Origin: Anthopleura xanthogrammica
Taxonomy: Eukaryota > Cnidaria > Anthozoa > Actiniaria > Actiniidae
Reading direction: 5' to 3'
NCBI GenBank assembly: GCA_964019055.1
Contig: OZ025219.1
Span: forward strand, 9,056,388 to 9,120,387
DNA: 64,000 bases
In this document: one piece after another, positions 55,667 through 63,963 of the stretch
Layout: the number at the start of each line of letters is the position of its first letter
Numbering within the stretch: the stretch's first letter is position 1
Notes under the pieces: generated by a model
Database searches by the model: none
What the model saw: the letters and a program-made list of their open reading frames with translations, nothing else
What the model was told of the DNA's origin: nothing
Made by a program: the position numbers and the translations under genes

Positions 55667-58600
55667 GACATGGATTGGATGGGTTTATTAGAATAAGAAT
55701 CTACACGAGATGGATTGGATGACCGTATCAGAATAAGAATGTACACGAGATGGATTGGATGGGTGTATTAGAATAAGAATCTACACGAGATGGATTGGGT
55801 GGGCGTATCATAATAAGAATGTACACGAGATGGATTGGATGGCTGTATGAGAATAAGATTGTACACGAGATGGATTGAACGGGTGTATCAGATTAAAATT
55901 GTACACGAGATGGATTGGATAGGCGTATCAGCATAAGAATGTACACGAGATGGATTGGATGTTTGTATCAGAATAGGAATGTACACGAGATGGATTGAAT
56001 GGGTGTTTCAGAATAAGAATGTACACGACATGGATTGGATGGGTGTATCAGAATAAGAATGACACGAGATGGATTGGATGGACGCATCAGAACAAGAATG
56101 TACACGAGATGGATTGGATGGGTGTATCAGAATAAGAATGTACACGAGATGGATTGGATGGACGCATCAGAATAAGAATGTACACGAGATGGATTGGATT
56201 GGTGTATCAGAATAAGAATGTACACGAGATGGATTGGATGGACGCATCAGAATAAGAATGTACACGAGATGGATTGAATGGGTGTATGTACACGAGATGG
56301 ATTGGATGGGCGTATCAGAATAAGAATGTACACGAGATGGATTGGATGGACGCATCAGAATAAGAATGTACACGAGATGGATTGAATGGGTGTATGTACA
56401 CGAGATGGATTGGATGGGCGTATCAGCATAAGAATGTACACGAGATGGATTGGATGTTTGTATCAGAATAGGAATGTACATGAGATGGATTGGATGGGTG
56501 TATCAGAATAAGAATGTACACGACATGGATTGGATGGGTGTTTCAGAATAAGAATGTACACGACATGGATTGGATGGGTGTATCAGAATAAGAATGACAC
56601 GAGATGGATTGGATGGACGCATCAGAACAAGAATGACACGAGATGGATTGGATTGGTGTATCAGAATAAGAATGTACACGAGATGGATTGGATGGACGCA
56701 TCAGAATAAGAATGTACACGAGATGGATTGAATGGGTGTATGTACACGAGATGGATTGGATGGGCGTATCAGCATAAGAATGTACACGAGATGGATTGGA
56801 TGTTTGTATCAGAATAGGAATGTACATGAGATGGATTGGATGGGTGTATCAGAATAAGAATGTACATGACATGGATTGGATGGGTGTTTCAGAATAAGAA
56901 TGTACACGACATGGATTGGATGGGTGTATCAGAATAAGAATGACACGAGATGGATTGGATGGACGCATCAGAACAAGAATGTACACGAGATGGATTGGAT
57001 GTTTGTATCAGAATAAGAATGTACATGAGATGGATTGGATGGGTGTATCAGAATAAGAATGTACACGAGATGGATTTGATGGACGCATAAGAATAAGAAT
57101 GTACACGAGATGGATTGGATGGGTGTATCAGAATAAGAATGTATACGAGATGGATTGGATGGGTGTATCAGAACAAGAATGTACACGAGATGGATTGGAT
57201 GGGCGTATCAGAATAAGAATGTACACGAGATGGTTTGGATGGGTGTACTAGAATAAGAATGTACACGAGATGGATTGGATGGGTGTATCAGAATAAGAAT
57301 GTACACGAGATGGATTGGATGGACGCATCAGAATAAGAATGTACACGAGATGGATTGGATTGGTGTATCAGCATAAGAATGTACACGAGATGGATTGGAT
57401 GTTTGTATCAGAATAAGAATGTACACGAGATGGATTGAATGGGTGTATGTACACGAGATGGATTGGATGGGCGTATCAGCATAAGAATGTACACGAGATG
57501 GATTGGATGTTTGTATCAGAATAGGAATGTACATGAGATGGATTGGATGGGTGTATCAGAATAAGAATGTACACGACATGGATTGGATGGGTGTTTCAGA
57601 ATAAGAATGTACACGACATGGATTGGATGGGTGTATCAGAATAAGAATGACACGAGATGGATTGGATGGACGCATCAGAACAAGAATGACACGAGATGGA
57701 TTGGATTGGTGTATCAGAATAAGAATGTACACGAGATGGATTGGATGGACGCATCAGAATAAGAATGTACACGAGATGGATTGAATGGGTGTATCAGAAC
57801 AAGAATGTACACGAGATGGATTGGATGTTTGTATCAGAATAAGAATGTTCATGAGATGGATTGGATGGGTGTATCAGAATAAGAATGTACACGAGATGGA
57901 TTTGATGGACGCATAAGAATAAGAATGTACACGAGATGGATTGGATGGGTGTATCAGAATAAGAATGTATACGAGATGGATTGGATGGGTGTATCAGAAC
58001 AAGAATGTACACGAGATGGATTGGATGGGCGTATCAGAATAAGAATGTACACGAGATGGTTTGGATGGGTGTACTAGAATAAGAATGTACACGAGATGGA
58101 TTGGATGGGTGTATCAGAATAAGAATGTACACGAGATGGATTGGATGGACGCATCAGAATAAGAATGTACACGAGATGGATTGGATTGGTGTATCAGCAT
58201 AAGAATGTACACGAGATGGATTGGATGTTTGTATCAGAATAAGAATGTACACGAGATGGATTGAATGGGTGTATGTACACGAGATGGAATGGATGGGTGT
58301 ATCAGAACAAGAATGTACACGAGATGGATTGGATGTGCGTATCAGAATAAGAATGTACACGAGATGGATTGGATGGGTGTACTAGAATAAGAATGTACAC
58401 GACATGGATTGGATGGGTGTTTCAGAATAAGAATGTACACGACATGGATTGGATGGGTGTATCAGAATAAGAATGACACGAGATGGATTGGATGGACGCA
58501 TCAGAACAAGAATGACACGAGATGGATTGGATTGGTGTATCAGAATAAGAATGTACACGAGATGGATTGGATGGACGCATCAGAATAAGAATGTACACGA

Positions 58601-59609
58601 GATGGATTGAATGGGTGTATGTACACGAGATGGATTGGATGGGCGTATCAGCATAAGAATGTACACGAGATGGATTGGATGTTTGTATCAGAATAGGAAT
58701 GTACATGAGATGGATTGGATGGGTGTATCAGAATAAGAATGTACACGACATGGATTGGATGGGTGTTTCAGAATAAGAATGTACACGACATGGATTGGAT
58801 GGGTGTATCAGAATAAGAATGACACGAGATGGATTGGATGGACGCATCAGAACAAGAATGTACACGAGATGGATTGGATGTTTGTATCAGAATAAGAATG
58901 TACATGAGATGGATTGGATGGGTGTATCAGAATAAGAATGTACACGAGATGGATTTGATGGACGCATCAGAATAAGAATGTACACGAGATGGATTGGATG
59001 GGTGTATCAGAATAAGAATGTATACGAGATGGATTGGATGGGTGTATCAGAACAAGAATGTACACGAGATGGATTGGATGGGCGTATCAGAATAAGAATG
59101 TACACGAGATGGTTTGGATGGGTGTACTAGAATAAGAATGTACACGAGATGGATTGGATGGGTGTATCAGAATAAGAATGTACACGAGATGGATTGGATG
59201 GACGCATCAGAATAAGAATGTACACGAGATGGATTGGATTGGTGTATCAGAATAAGAATGTACACGAGATGGATTGGATGGACGCATCAGAATAAGAATG
59301 TACACGAGATGGATTGAATGGGTGTATCAGAATAAGAATGTACACGAGATGGATTGGATGGACGCATCAGAATAAGAATGTACACGAGATGGATTGAATG
59401 GGTGTATCAGAATAAGAATGTACACGAGATGGATGGGATTGGTGTATCAGAATAAGATTGTACACGAGATGGATTGGATTGGTGTATCAGAATAAGAATT
59501 TACACGAGATGGATTGGATGGGTGTATCAGAATAAGATTGACACGAGATTGATTGGATGGACGTATCAGCTAGAATAAGAATGTACACGAGGGATTGGAT
59601 GGACGTGTC
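55667..59609. repeat. 40-bp minisatellite array, about 100 copies
   Basis: The unit begins GTACACGAGATGG, continues ATTGGATGGGTGTATC and ends AGAATAAGAAT (40 bp). Common variants are GGACGCATC, GGGCGTATC, TGTTTGTATC, TTGGTGTATC, CGACATGG and AACAAGAAT. Two length variants recur. About 28-bp units lack CAGAATAAGAAT (junctions near 56,287, 56,394, 56,738, 57,447, 58,273 and 58,619). 38-bp units lack TA, giving AATGACACG (for example near 56,060, 56,592, 57,648, 58,471 and 58,820). First and last units are degenerate. Minus-strand open frames of 68 to 104 codons come from the absence of stops in most registers of this low-complexity unit and are not genes. Confidence 0.95.
56543..59200. repeat. 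Higher-order duplications within the minisatellite (826 and 1,879 bp)
   Basis: The stretch 56,543-56,827 recurs at 58,422-58,706 with the same order of variant units and an identical minus-strand translation, an offset of 1,879 bp. The stretch starting at 56,981 recurs at 57,807 (offset 826 bp) and again at 58,860 (1,879 bp from the first). Markers are the TATACGAG unit (57,142, 57,968 and 59,021), ATGGATTTGATGG and ATGGTTTGGATGG. Confidence 0.8.
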
Positions 59610-60197
59610 AGTTCCTTTTTCAGCTGGAGTTTTTTTTACTCTTTTTATGCAGTTGCCAGCTACCGGCTACAGCAGTTCTTTGATCGATATGCGTTTGAAG
59701 TTTCGTACATTTAATAAACTTTAACATCTCTATTCAACATCATTAATGATTCGCTGCGGGAAACTATAATTACTGAGCTACAGTTAATAATTTAACTTAA
59801 ACAAAGGGAAAAACACTTACAAGTTATTGCCTTCTCGACTGGCCCTGTTGACATTCCGTACATGTCGACTAAATTATCTGAGCCCACAAGGTTCTTCGGT
59901 CTGGGGCATGTCATAGGAGAAGCGTACATTTTAGGACGGTCTTCCTTAATGCCCTTAATGCCCTGTAACTCTCTAAGCTGAGCATGTTTTTATTTTCATT
60001 AATTTACTTTTCAGAGTTTTCTGTTCTTATATTTATGACATTTTAAAGTGTCTTTCGGTTCTCTATCTCTTGTATTATTTGTTTGCAATACAAAACAAGT
60101 ATCATGCACGATCAGCATTGATTAAAGTTCTATTAACTGATCTATTTAAACGACACAGAGTGACGGGTCACTGGTTGGTAACCATGCAAGATGATGT
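59610..60197. other. Intergenic DNA between the minisatellite and the SLC35F-like gene
   Basis: About 590 bp without a supported gene. It holds a stretch at 59,796-59,981 that is open on both strands in the same codon register and ends, on the minus strand, at a good GTAAGT donor; this is described as a separate feature. The rest is AT-rich and I see no RNA gene or recognisable repeat. A short inverted repeat GTGAC-GG-GTCAC lies near 60,160-60,171. Confidence 0.6.
59821..59977 (-). other. Possible orphan exon or old repeat fragment, open on both strands
   Basis: On the minus strand the sequence between an AG (CTCAG, ending at 59,978) and a donor (CTT|GTAAGTG, intron start at 59,820) is open for 52 codons and includes SPMTCPRPKNLVGSDNLVD. 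The upstream side is A-rich and has no pyrimidine tract, so the acceptor is weak. On the plus strand a frame from 59,796 to the TGA at 59,979-59,981 is also open and includes GHVIGEAYILGRSSLMPLMP. Both readings look protein-like and I recognise neither. It lies past the stop codon of the SLC35F-like gene, so it would need to be a separate gene, an alternative terminal exon or part of a dispersed repeat. Confidence 0.25.
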
Positions 60198-60203
60198 TTT
60201 ATT
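60198..60203 (-). terminator. Candidate poly(A) signal AATAAA
   Basis: AATAAA on the minus strand begins 7 nt after the TAG stop (60,211-60,213) of the SLC35F-like gene. If used, the 3' UTR would be only a few tens of bases. A second AATAAA on the same strand lies at 59,988-59,993 and may be the real one. Confidence 0.35.
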
Positions 60204-60210
60204 TGACCAA

Positions 60211-60723
60211 CTAGTCTTTCTTGTCGAGAATGCAGTGAGCCCCAGCTGAGGGTTCTGACTCTGTCTGTGAAATAAGCCCTTCATTATTTCCAGTGTCACT
60301 TGGAGTGATGCAGCACAATTTGTTCTGCATTCTCTTTTCGTATCGACTTGGAATAAGCATGAATGAGAAGCCAGTGACAATAAGAGCAGCAGCAACGATC
60401 TTCCAATGACCAAAAGCCTTCCCTCTAAAGACAGCGTCTGTTACAGCATTGAGTGGTATTCCCAGCACAATACCAAGGGATATGAACAAGGGATAAGTAA
60501 AGGCAATCCCGAAATTAATGAGGAAGTTGAAGACCAAATTCAAAAGTGCTGTTCCACAGAGAAATGACCATGGGATGTGACTCCCCTCAATCACTTCATA
60601 CTTGGTGAAGTAGACGAGCAAAATGATTGGCCACAGAAACGTCGTACTCAGTAGTCCCAGGCAAGAAAGGAAGAGAGAGACCTGGGGTGCAGTGGCGTCG
60701 CCCACAACTTTCTTGAACAACAC
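60211..60723 (-). CDS. SLC35F3-like: SLC35F-like coding exon 5 (helices 7 to 10 and C-tail, with stop)
   Basis: 513 bp after acceptor ATCTTAACAG; begins in phase 0 with GTG TTG TTC AAG (VLFK) and ends at TAG (60,213-60,211). It encodes residues 223 to 392. Helices 7 to 10 are followed by a polar cytoplasmic-type tail with Cys-Cys near residue 359 and Ser/Glu-rich sequence. The first codon GTG is a spliced valine, not a start. Confidence 0.92.
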   Translation of the reverse strand: MLFKKVVGDATAPQVSLFLSCLGLLSTTFLWPIILLVYFTKYEVIEGSHIPWSFLCGTALLNLVFNFLINFGIAFTYPLFISLGIVLGIPLNAVTDAVFRGKAFGHWKIVAAALIVTGFSFMLIPSRYEKRMQNKLCCITPSDTGNNEGLISQTESEPSAGAHCILDKKD

Positions 60724-63012
60724 CTGTTAAGATATGGAAGACTGAAATCAGCAATGGACCTTTTTAGCTTGGGTGTTATGCTTTCCTATTTCAGACCACG
60801 TATCATTCTCTTGAGAATAAGATTCTTTGTTCGAGTTGTATCTTTATTAATGTGCCTTCTCATGCACAACCGTTAAACAAAGAAATGATACTCTAGGGAA
60901 CGACACGTGGTCTGAAATGGAAAACATTACACCCAAGTTAAAGAAGTCTATTATCATCTCCCTAAACCCAATGTGGAGGAGAAGGTTGAGGTTGCAGTCC
61001 CTTACTTTACTCAAAGGACTTAAATAAGATGTAATTTTAAGTAAGTACCTTGTATAGTGCTGCTCCGATAGCCGATGCTAACGAAAGAATAATACCAACA
61101 GCGTTTGCTCCCTTGAAGCCCTCTGAATAAGCCATCAGCACAATCCCACCAATTGAAAGGCAAACTGCAGTTACCTATTGCAAAGTAAATCAGGTGGTAA
61201 GTCAGTGCACTCCCCTTTCTGGGCATAGATGACATGCATCAGTAACTGTTGCCAAACCAAACCAAACACAAATCTGGGCTGATCTAAGTCAGGGATTGGC
61301 TAACTCACAGATTGAACCATGAAATAACCTCTGGGCTGATCTAAGGAAGTGCATGGCTAACTCACAGCTCAAACCATGAAACAACCTCTGGGCTGATCTA
61401 AGTCAGTGCATGGCTAACTCAAAAAATGAATTTGAAATTAGCATGTTGGGTTTTGCGGAGCAATAAAAATTGGAGAACCTGGAGAAAAACCCTCGAATCA
61501 AGGAAGAGACGAAGTAAACCTTGCTTAATGTGATGCGAAGTTCAGGAGTTGAATCCAAGACCCCAGAAGCAAGAGGCGAGTGCACTAACGCCACAACTGC
61601 ATGCACGGAGTTAAAACTATTCAAAAATTTGTTGAAAATTACTAACTTTGAAAACTGAGATCTTTTCTTCCAGCCAGAGCCAAGAAAAGATGTAAACAAA
61701 AGCACTTGCCGAAGAAAAAATAGCTGTGACGTCAGCAGCATCAATTACGCCCAGAGCACGGATGTACGAGTAGTTTGTTGCCATCCAGAGAATACAGAAT
61801 GGCAAGACGTGAGTAGATAGTGTAACCATGGAGAATCCTCGACTTCCAAATACTTCTGCACTTGCCCTGATGGAATATATACAAAATCAGTGATGAAAAT
61901 TATGAAAATTAGTAAAGACTAGTTTAGTTGCATGGCTTAGGTTTTTCTTATGCGCGGACCAAGGATCTGGGGGTGGGGGGGGGGGGGGCACCTTGAATAA
62001 AAAATATATAAGAAACTAGAAACAAACACAAATAAACAAACAACCAATAAATCATATTACCAAAAGTTTTAGGGGGCACGTGCCCCCCCTCCTGTGCCCA
62101 CCCCTCCCAAACCGTGACCACTGATCATGAAGCTCACCCCCCCCCCTTCATCCCTTTTTTCCATGAGAGAATGGCAGTTGTACTCTTGTAAACAAGAATT
62201 TTGAAGGTGATTAATGTTGGTAACTCTTCGTATTGATAGGCCCATAAAACGACTAAAAGTCGTAACATTGGATCCAAATCGTGTACAGAGACAAAGAACA
62301 ACAGCAAGAACACATATCCAAAAATTGGTAAGCAAACTACGAAAATTACTTTATTTATTCTTACGATACATAAGTCCACATACATGGCCATACATGCCTT
62401 TGTAATAACGTACAAATTCATTGCTTGGGCTTCCTGTGGTCGAATCTATCATGCTCATGGCATATCGCCTGTCGGAAATCTTTTTCAGTAGAGTATGCTC
62501 CTGGCCGCTTTACGAGAATAATATCCCATTTTAGTTTTCCATAAACGATTTGAAATCGTGGCAAGTCTTTCACTCTAGAATTACATTGCATGACTTAACT
62601 GAACCCATCACCAACTTACCGAAACAGCTCGCCAAAACTTTTCCTTGTCACGACATGGCAAGGAAGCAAATACAACGGGAAGAGAATGATGACCCAACTT
62701 GTAGAAAACCAAGTAGTGAAGTAAGGAGCATTGAACGTGGCTGAATAGGTACTCTTAGCAAACTGAGTGCTACTAACCCATGATAATGCAATAAAAACAA
62801 CTATCAGAATCCCGAAAAGAGTCTTCCTAGTTCGGTTCGCTCGTTGTTCCTCTCTTTGCGTGACAGTAGCATTGATAATGATACCTATTGAAATGTATTC
62901 AAAAGAGCTTAATGTTTTTTTTCAGTGAGGAAATAAAACCTATATGGAATCATTTACCGTCAGGTGCTCGTGGTACTAGACCCTCAATCACTTCATTCCC
63001 TGGCTTACTCAT
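60211..63012 (-). CDS. SLC35F3-like: SLC35F3/SLC35F4-like multi-pass transporter, five coding exons, 392 aa
   Basis: Join (minus strand): 63,012-62,958; 62,884-62,620; 61,866-61,647; 61,174-61,049; 60,723-60,211. Every intron is GT-AG and the phases join without a shift to give 1,179 bp. Introns are 73, 753, 472 and 325 bp. The start ATG (ACAACAATGAG, A at -3) has an in-frame TAA 24 nt upstream. The protein belongs to the drug/metabolite transporter superfamily, solute carrier 35F branch: FNAPYFTTWFSTSW (residues 69-82), the helix-4 end motif WLEEKIS (171-177), ALYKVLFKK (about 218-226) and TYPLFISLGIVLGIPLNAV near residues 295-315 match what I know of SLC35F3/F4. About ten hydrophobic helices span residues 41-347, with a hydrophilic N-terminus of about 38 residues and a 40-residue polar C-tail. 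Human SLC35F3 has been linked to thiamine transport; the substrate here is unknown. Length fits the family (about 400 aa). The choice between F3 and F4 is not resolved. Confidence 0.9.
60760..60946. mobile_element. Foldback (MITE-like) element in intron 4
   Basis: Two arms of about 70 bp face each other across a loop of about 40 bp (60,832-60,874). The left arm has CTTGGGTGTTATG and ATTTCAGACCACGT; the right arm has the reverse complements ACGTGGTCTGAAAT and CATTACACCCAAG. Identity is roughly four-fifths by eye, with a few gaps. I see no clear target-site duplication. The whole transcript segment could fold into a long hairpin. Confidence 0.6.
61049..61174 (-). CDS. SLC35F3-like: SLC35F-like coding exon 4 (helices 5 and 6)
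   Basis: 126 bp, exactly 42 codons, phase 0 at both ends, between acceptor TTTGCAATAG and donor GTACTTAC. It encodes residues 181 to 222: helix 5 with GGIVLMAYSEGF and most of helix 6, ending ALYK. A longer open frame over this exon in another register is a shadow. Confidence 0.88.
61274..61420. repeat. 57-bp tandem repeat in intron 3, about 2.6 copies
   Basis: CTGGGCTGATCTAAG starts at 61,274, 61,331 and 61,388, exactly 57 bp apart, each followed by a GGCTAACTCA motif. The third copy breaks off at about 61,420, immediately next to the 3' end of the SINE, so it may have grown from the SINE flank or tail. Confidence 0.85.
61425..61606 (-). mobile_element. tRNA-derived SINE in intron 3
   Basis: Read on the minus strand, the element has a pol III A-box-like TGGCGTTAGTG (61,584-61,594), then CACTCGCCTC, then a B-box-like GGATTCAACTCC (61,545-61,556). 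The A and B box starts are 38 bp apart, as in tRNA-derived elements. Downstream come GGGTTTTTCTCCAGGTTCTCC and an A-rich CCGCAAAACCCAACATG segment, resembling SINE bodies I associate with cnidarian genomes. It is no longer a functional tRNA: no clover-leaf acceptor stem is evident. It lies in the same orientation as the host gene. Confidence 0.65.
61647..61866 (-). CDS. SLC35F3-like: SLC35F-like coding exon 3 (helices 3 and 4)
   Basis: 220 bp between acceptor TTCCATCAG and donor GTTAGTAAT (a slightly unusual donor, AAA before GTTAGT). It encodes residues 107 to 180, with ATNYSYIRALGVIDAADVTA between helices 3 and 4 and the family-typical WLEEKIS after helix 4. It ends in phase 0. Confidence 0.88.
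61960..62160. mobile_element. G/C-run element with a perfect palindrome in intron 2, possibly a decayed DNA transposon
   Basis: A run of Gs with one T (61,969-61,988) and a run of ten Cs (62,137-62,146) face each other. Between them lies the perfect palindrome GGGGGCACGTGCCCCC (62,072-62,087), followed by C-rich sequence. The outer sequences GATCTGGGGGTGGGG and CACCCCCCCCCC look like inverted termini, as in some non-autonomous hAT elements. No target duplication is visible and no protein is encoded; the minus-strand open frames at 62,069-62,421 fall in this intron and look random. Confidence 0.4.
62620..62884 (-). CDS. SLC35F3-like: SLC35F-like coding exon 2 (helices 1 and 2)
   Basis: 265 bp between acceptor TTTCAATAG and donor GTAAGTTGG. 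It encodes residues 19 to 107: an Asn-Ala-Thr sequon (N23), an Arg/Glu-rich juxtamembrane stretch, helix 1 (about 41-59), the STQFAKS segment, and helix 2 (about 73-93). It ends with CG of a split Arg107 codon. A plus-strand open frame at 62,550-62,744 is only the antisense shadow of this exon. Confidence 0.9.
62958..63012 (-). CDS. SLC35F3-like: SLC35F-like coding exon 1
   Basis: 55 bp: 18 codons plus one base. Starts ATG AGT AAG CCA and ends GACG before the donor GTAAATG. It encodes the acidic, soluble N-terminus MSKPGNEVIEGLVPRAPD; the split codon GGT (Gly19) is completed by exon 2. Intron 1 is only 73 bp (62,957-62,885). Confidence 0.85.
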
Positions 63013-63547
63013 TGTTGTGATATTGATTTTGATTTAGCTATTTCAGCCCTTGCGAAGAATTTACAAACCACACTGTCTCGAGTAAGTCACATGCTACCAA
63101 TCACATGGTTTTTTTTGTTTTGTTTGTTTGGCTTTTTTTACTGGCCCGCGGTTAAATTTGTGAAACGGCCCTCATAATAGCTGACATATCCGGCCATTTC
63201 ATCTATTAATTTATTATTTATTTAATATTTATAAAAATATATTTGATATTTATTTATTACCAAGTTCTCGAAAGCCTATACCAAAAGTTAAAAGAAAATA
63301 TAAATACGAAAATATTGATCAAAATAACATTGGAAAAAGGTCATAATATGGTCTTACTTCACCCGGAAACTAGTTAATAGATCGTTGATGCAAGCTAGAA
63401 AAGTCGCTCGTTGTATTTAAAGAAAAAATCCAGGGAATTTATGAACCAACCGAGTATGTAAACAGGAAAAAAAAAACGGGGAAGAAAGGAAGAAAGAAAG
63501 AAAGCAAAAGAAGAACGACACTGAGAAAAATCAAAAGAAAACTGAGC
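63013..63547. other. 5' flank of the SLC35F-like gene
   Basis: About 535 bp with no supported gene. From the gene outward it holds the presumed 5' UTR, the TCACATG/CCAAT cluster, a T-rich stretch (63,110-63,138), an AT-rich tract of TTTATT-type words (63,200-63,262), and the start of the A/G-rich region from about 63,463. Confidence 0.6.
63087..63107. promoter_or_regulatory. Candidate promoter elements: two TCACATG boxes around a CCAAT
   Basis: TCACATG at 63,087-63,093 and again at 63,101-63,107 (the MiT/TFE-type M-box core), with CCAAT at 63,097-63,101 between them, about 75 to 95 bp upstream of the SLC35F-like ATG on the minus strand. Spacing suits a proximal promoter, but the true transcription start is unknown. 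Confidence 0.3.
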
Positions 63548-63730
63548 GAAAAGAAAAAAGAAAGAAAGAAAGAAAGAAAGAAAAGAAAAGAAAAGAAAAG
63601 AAAAGAAAAGAAAAGAAAAGAAAAGAAAAGAAAAGAAAAGAAAAGAAAAGAAAAGAAAAGAAAAGAAAAGAAAAGAAAAGAAAAGAAAAGAAAAGAAAAG
63701 AAATGAAAAGAAATGAAAAGAAATGAAAAG
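63548..63730. repeat. (AAAG)n / (AAAAG)n homopurine microsatellite
   Basis: AAAG repeats (about 63,557-63,580) lead into an uninterrupted AAAAG run to 63,700, then AAATGAAAAG variants to 63,730. The plus strand has no pyrimidine from 63,548 to 63,703 (156 bp). Both long minus-strand frames here (poly Phe-Ser-Leu) are translations of the microsatellite, not genes. Confidence 0.97.
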
Positions 63731-63963
63731 ATCAAATATGATGTTGCATGCGAAGGAGATGAGACAACAAGCATTGTGTCGACTAGATAGCCTCACTTGT
63801 ATGATTCTCTAACCCTTACTTATGATGCACCAACACAGTTCAAGTACATCGACAAAGTGTGAAAAATTAGCATATTAGTAGAACGTAGGTTTATTCAAGA
63901 AAGGATTGGAATAATGCAACGAGGAATCAAATCCAACTTAAACAAGCATTCCGCTTTCTTTAC
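63731..63963. other. Unannotated DNA near the right window edge
   Basis: About 230 bp, AT-rich, with no open frame of note, RNA gene or repeat that I can support. Confidence 0.5.

Noticed and set aside
55667..59609. CRISPR array or repeat-protein gene in the 40-bp repeats
   Set aside because: The repeats are contiguous with no spacers, and the genome is eukaryotic. The minus-strand frames end at the same TGA whenever the register turns, since 40 is not a multiple of three.
60168..60413. Minus-strand frame of 81 codons
   Set aside because: Alternative register of exon 5.
61020..61235. Minus-strand frame of 71 codons
   Set aside because: Off-register reading through exon 4 and both of its splice sites; the phase-0 exon fits the family.
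61540..61606. Functional tRNA gene
   Set aside because: Only A- and B-box resemblance remains; no acceptor stem or anticodon arm could be drawn, so it is called a SINE.
61403..61744. Minus-strand frame of 113 codons
   Set aside because: Shadow frame overlapping exon 3, the SINE and intron 3.
62069..62421. Minus-strand open frames of 88 and 95 codons, and the plus-strand frame at 62,214
   Set aside because: They lie inside intron 2 of the transporter gene, partly in the G/C-run element, and show no family features.
62550..62744. Plus-strand frame of 64 codons
   Set aside because: Antisense of exon 2.
63395..63796. Minus-strand frames of 111 and 133 codons rich in Phe, Ser and Leu
   Set aside because: Translation of the AAAAG microsatellite.
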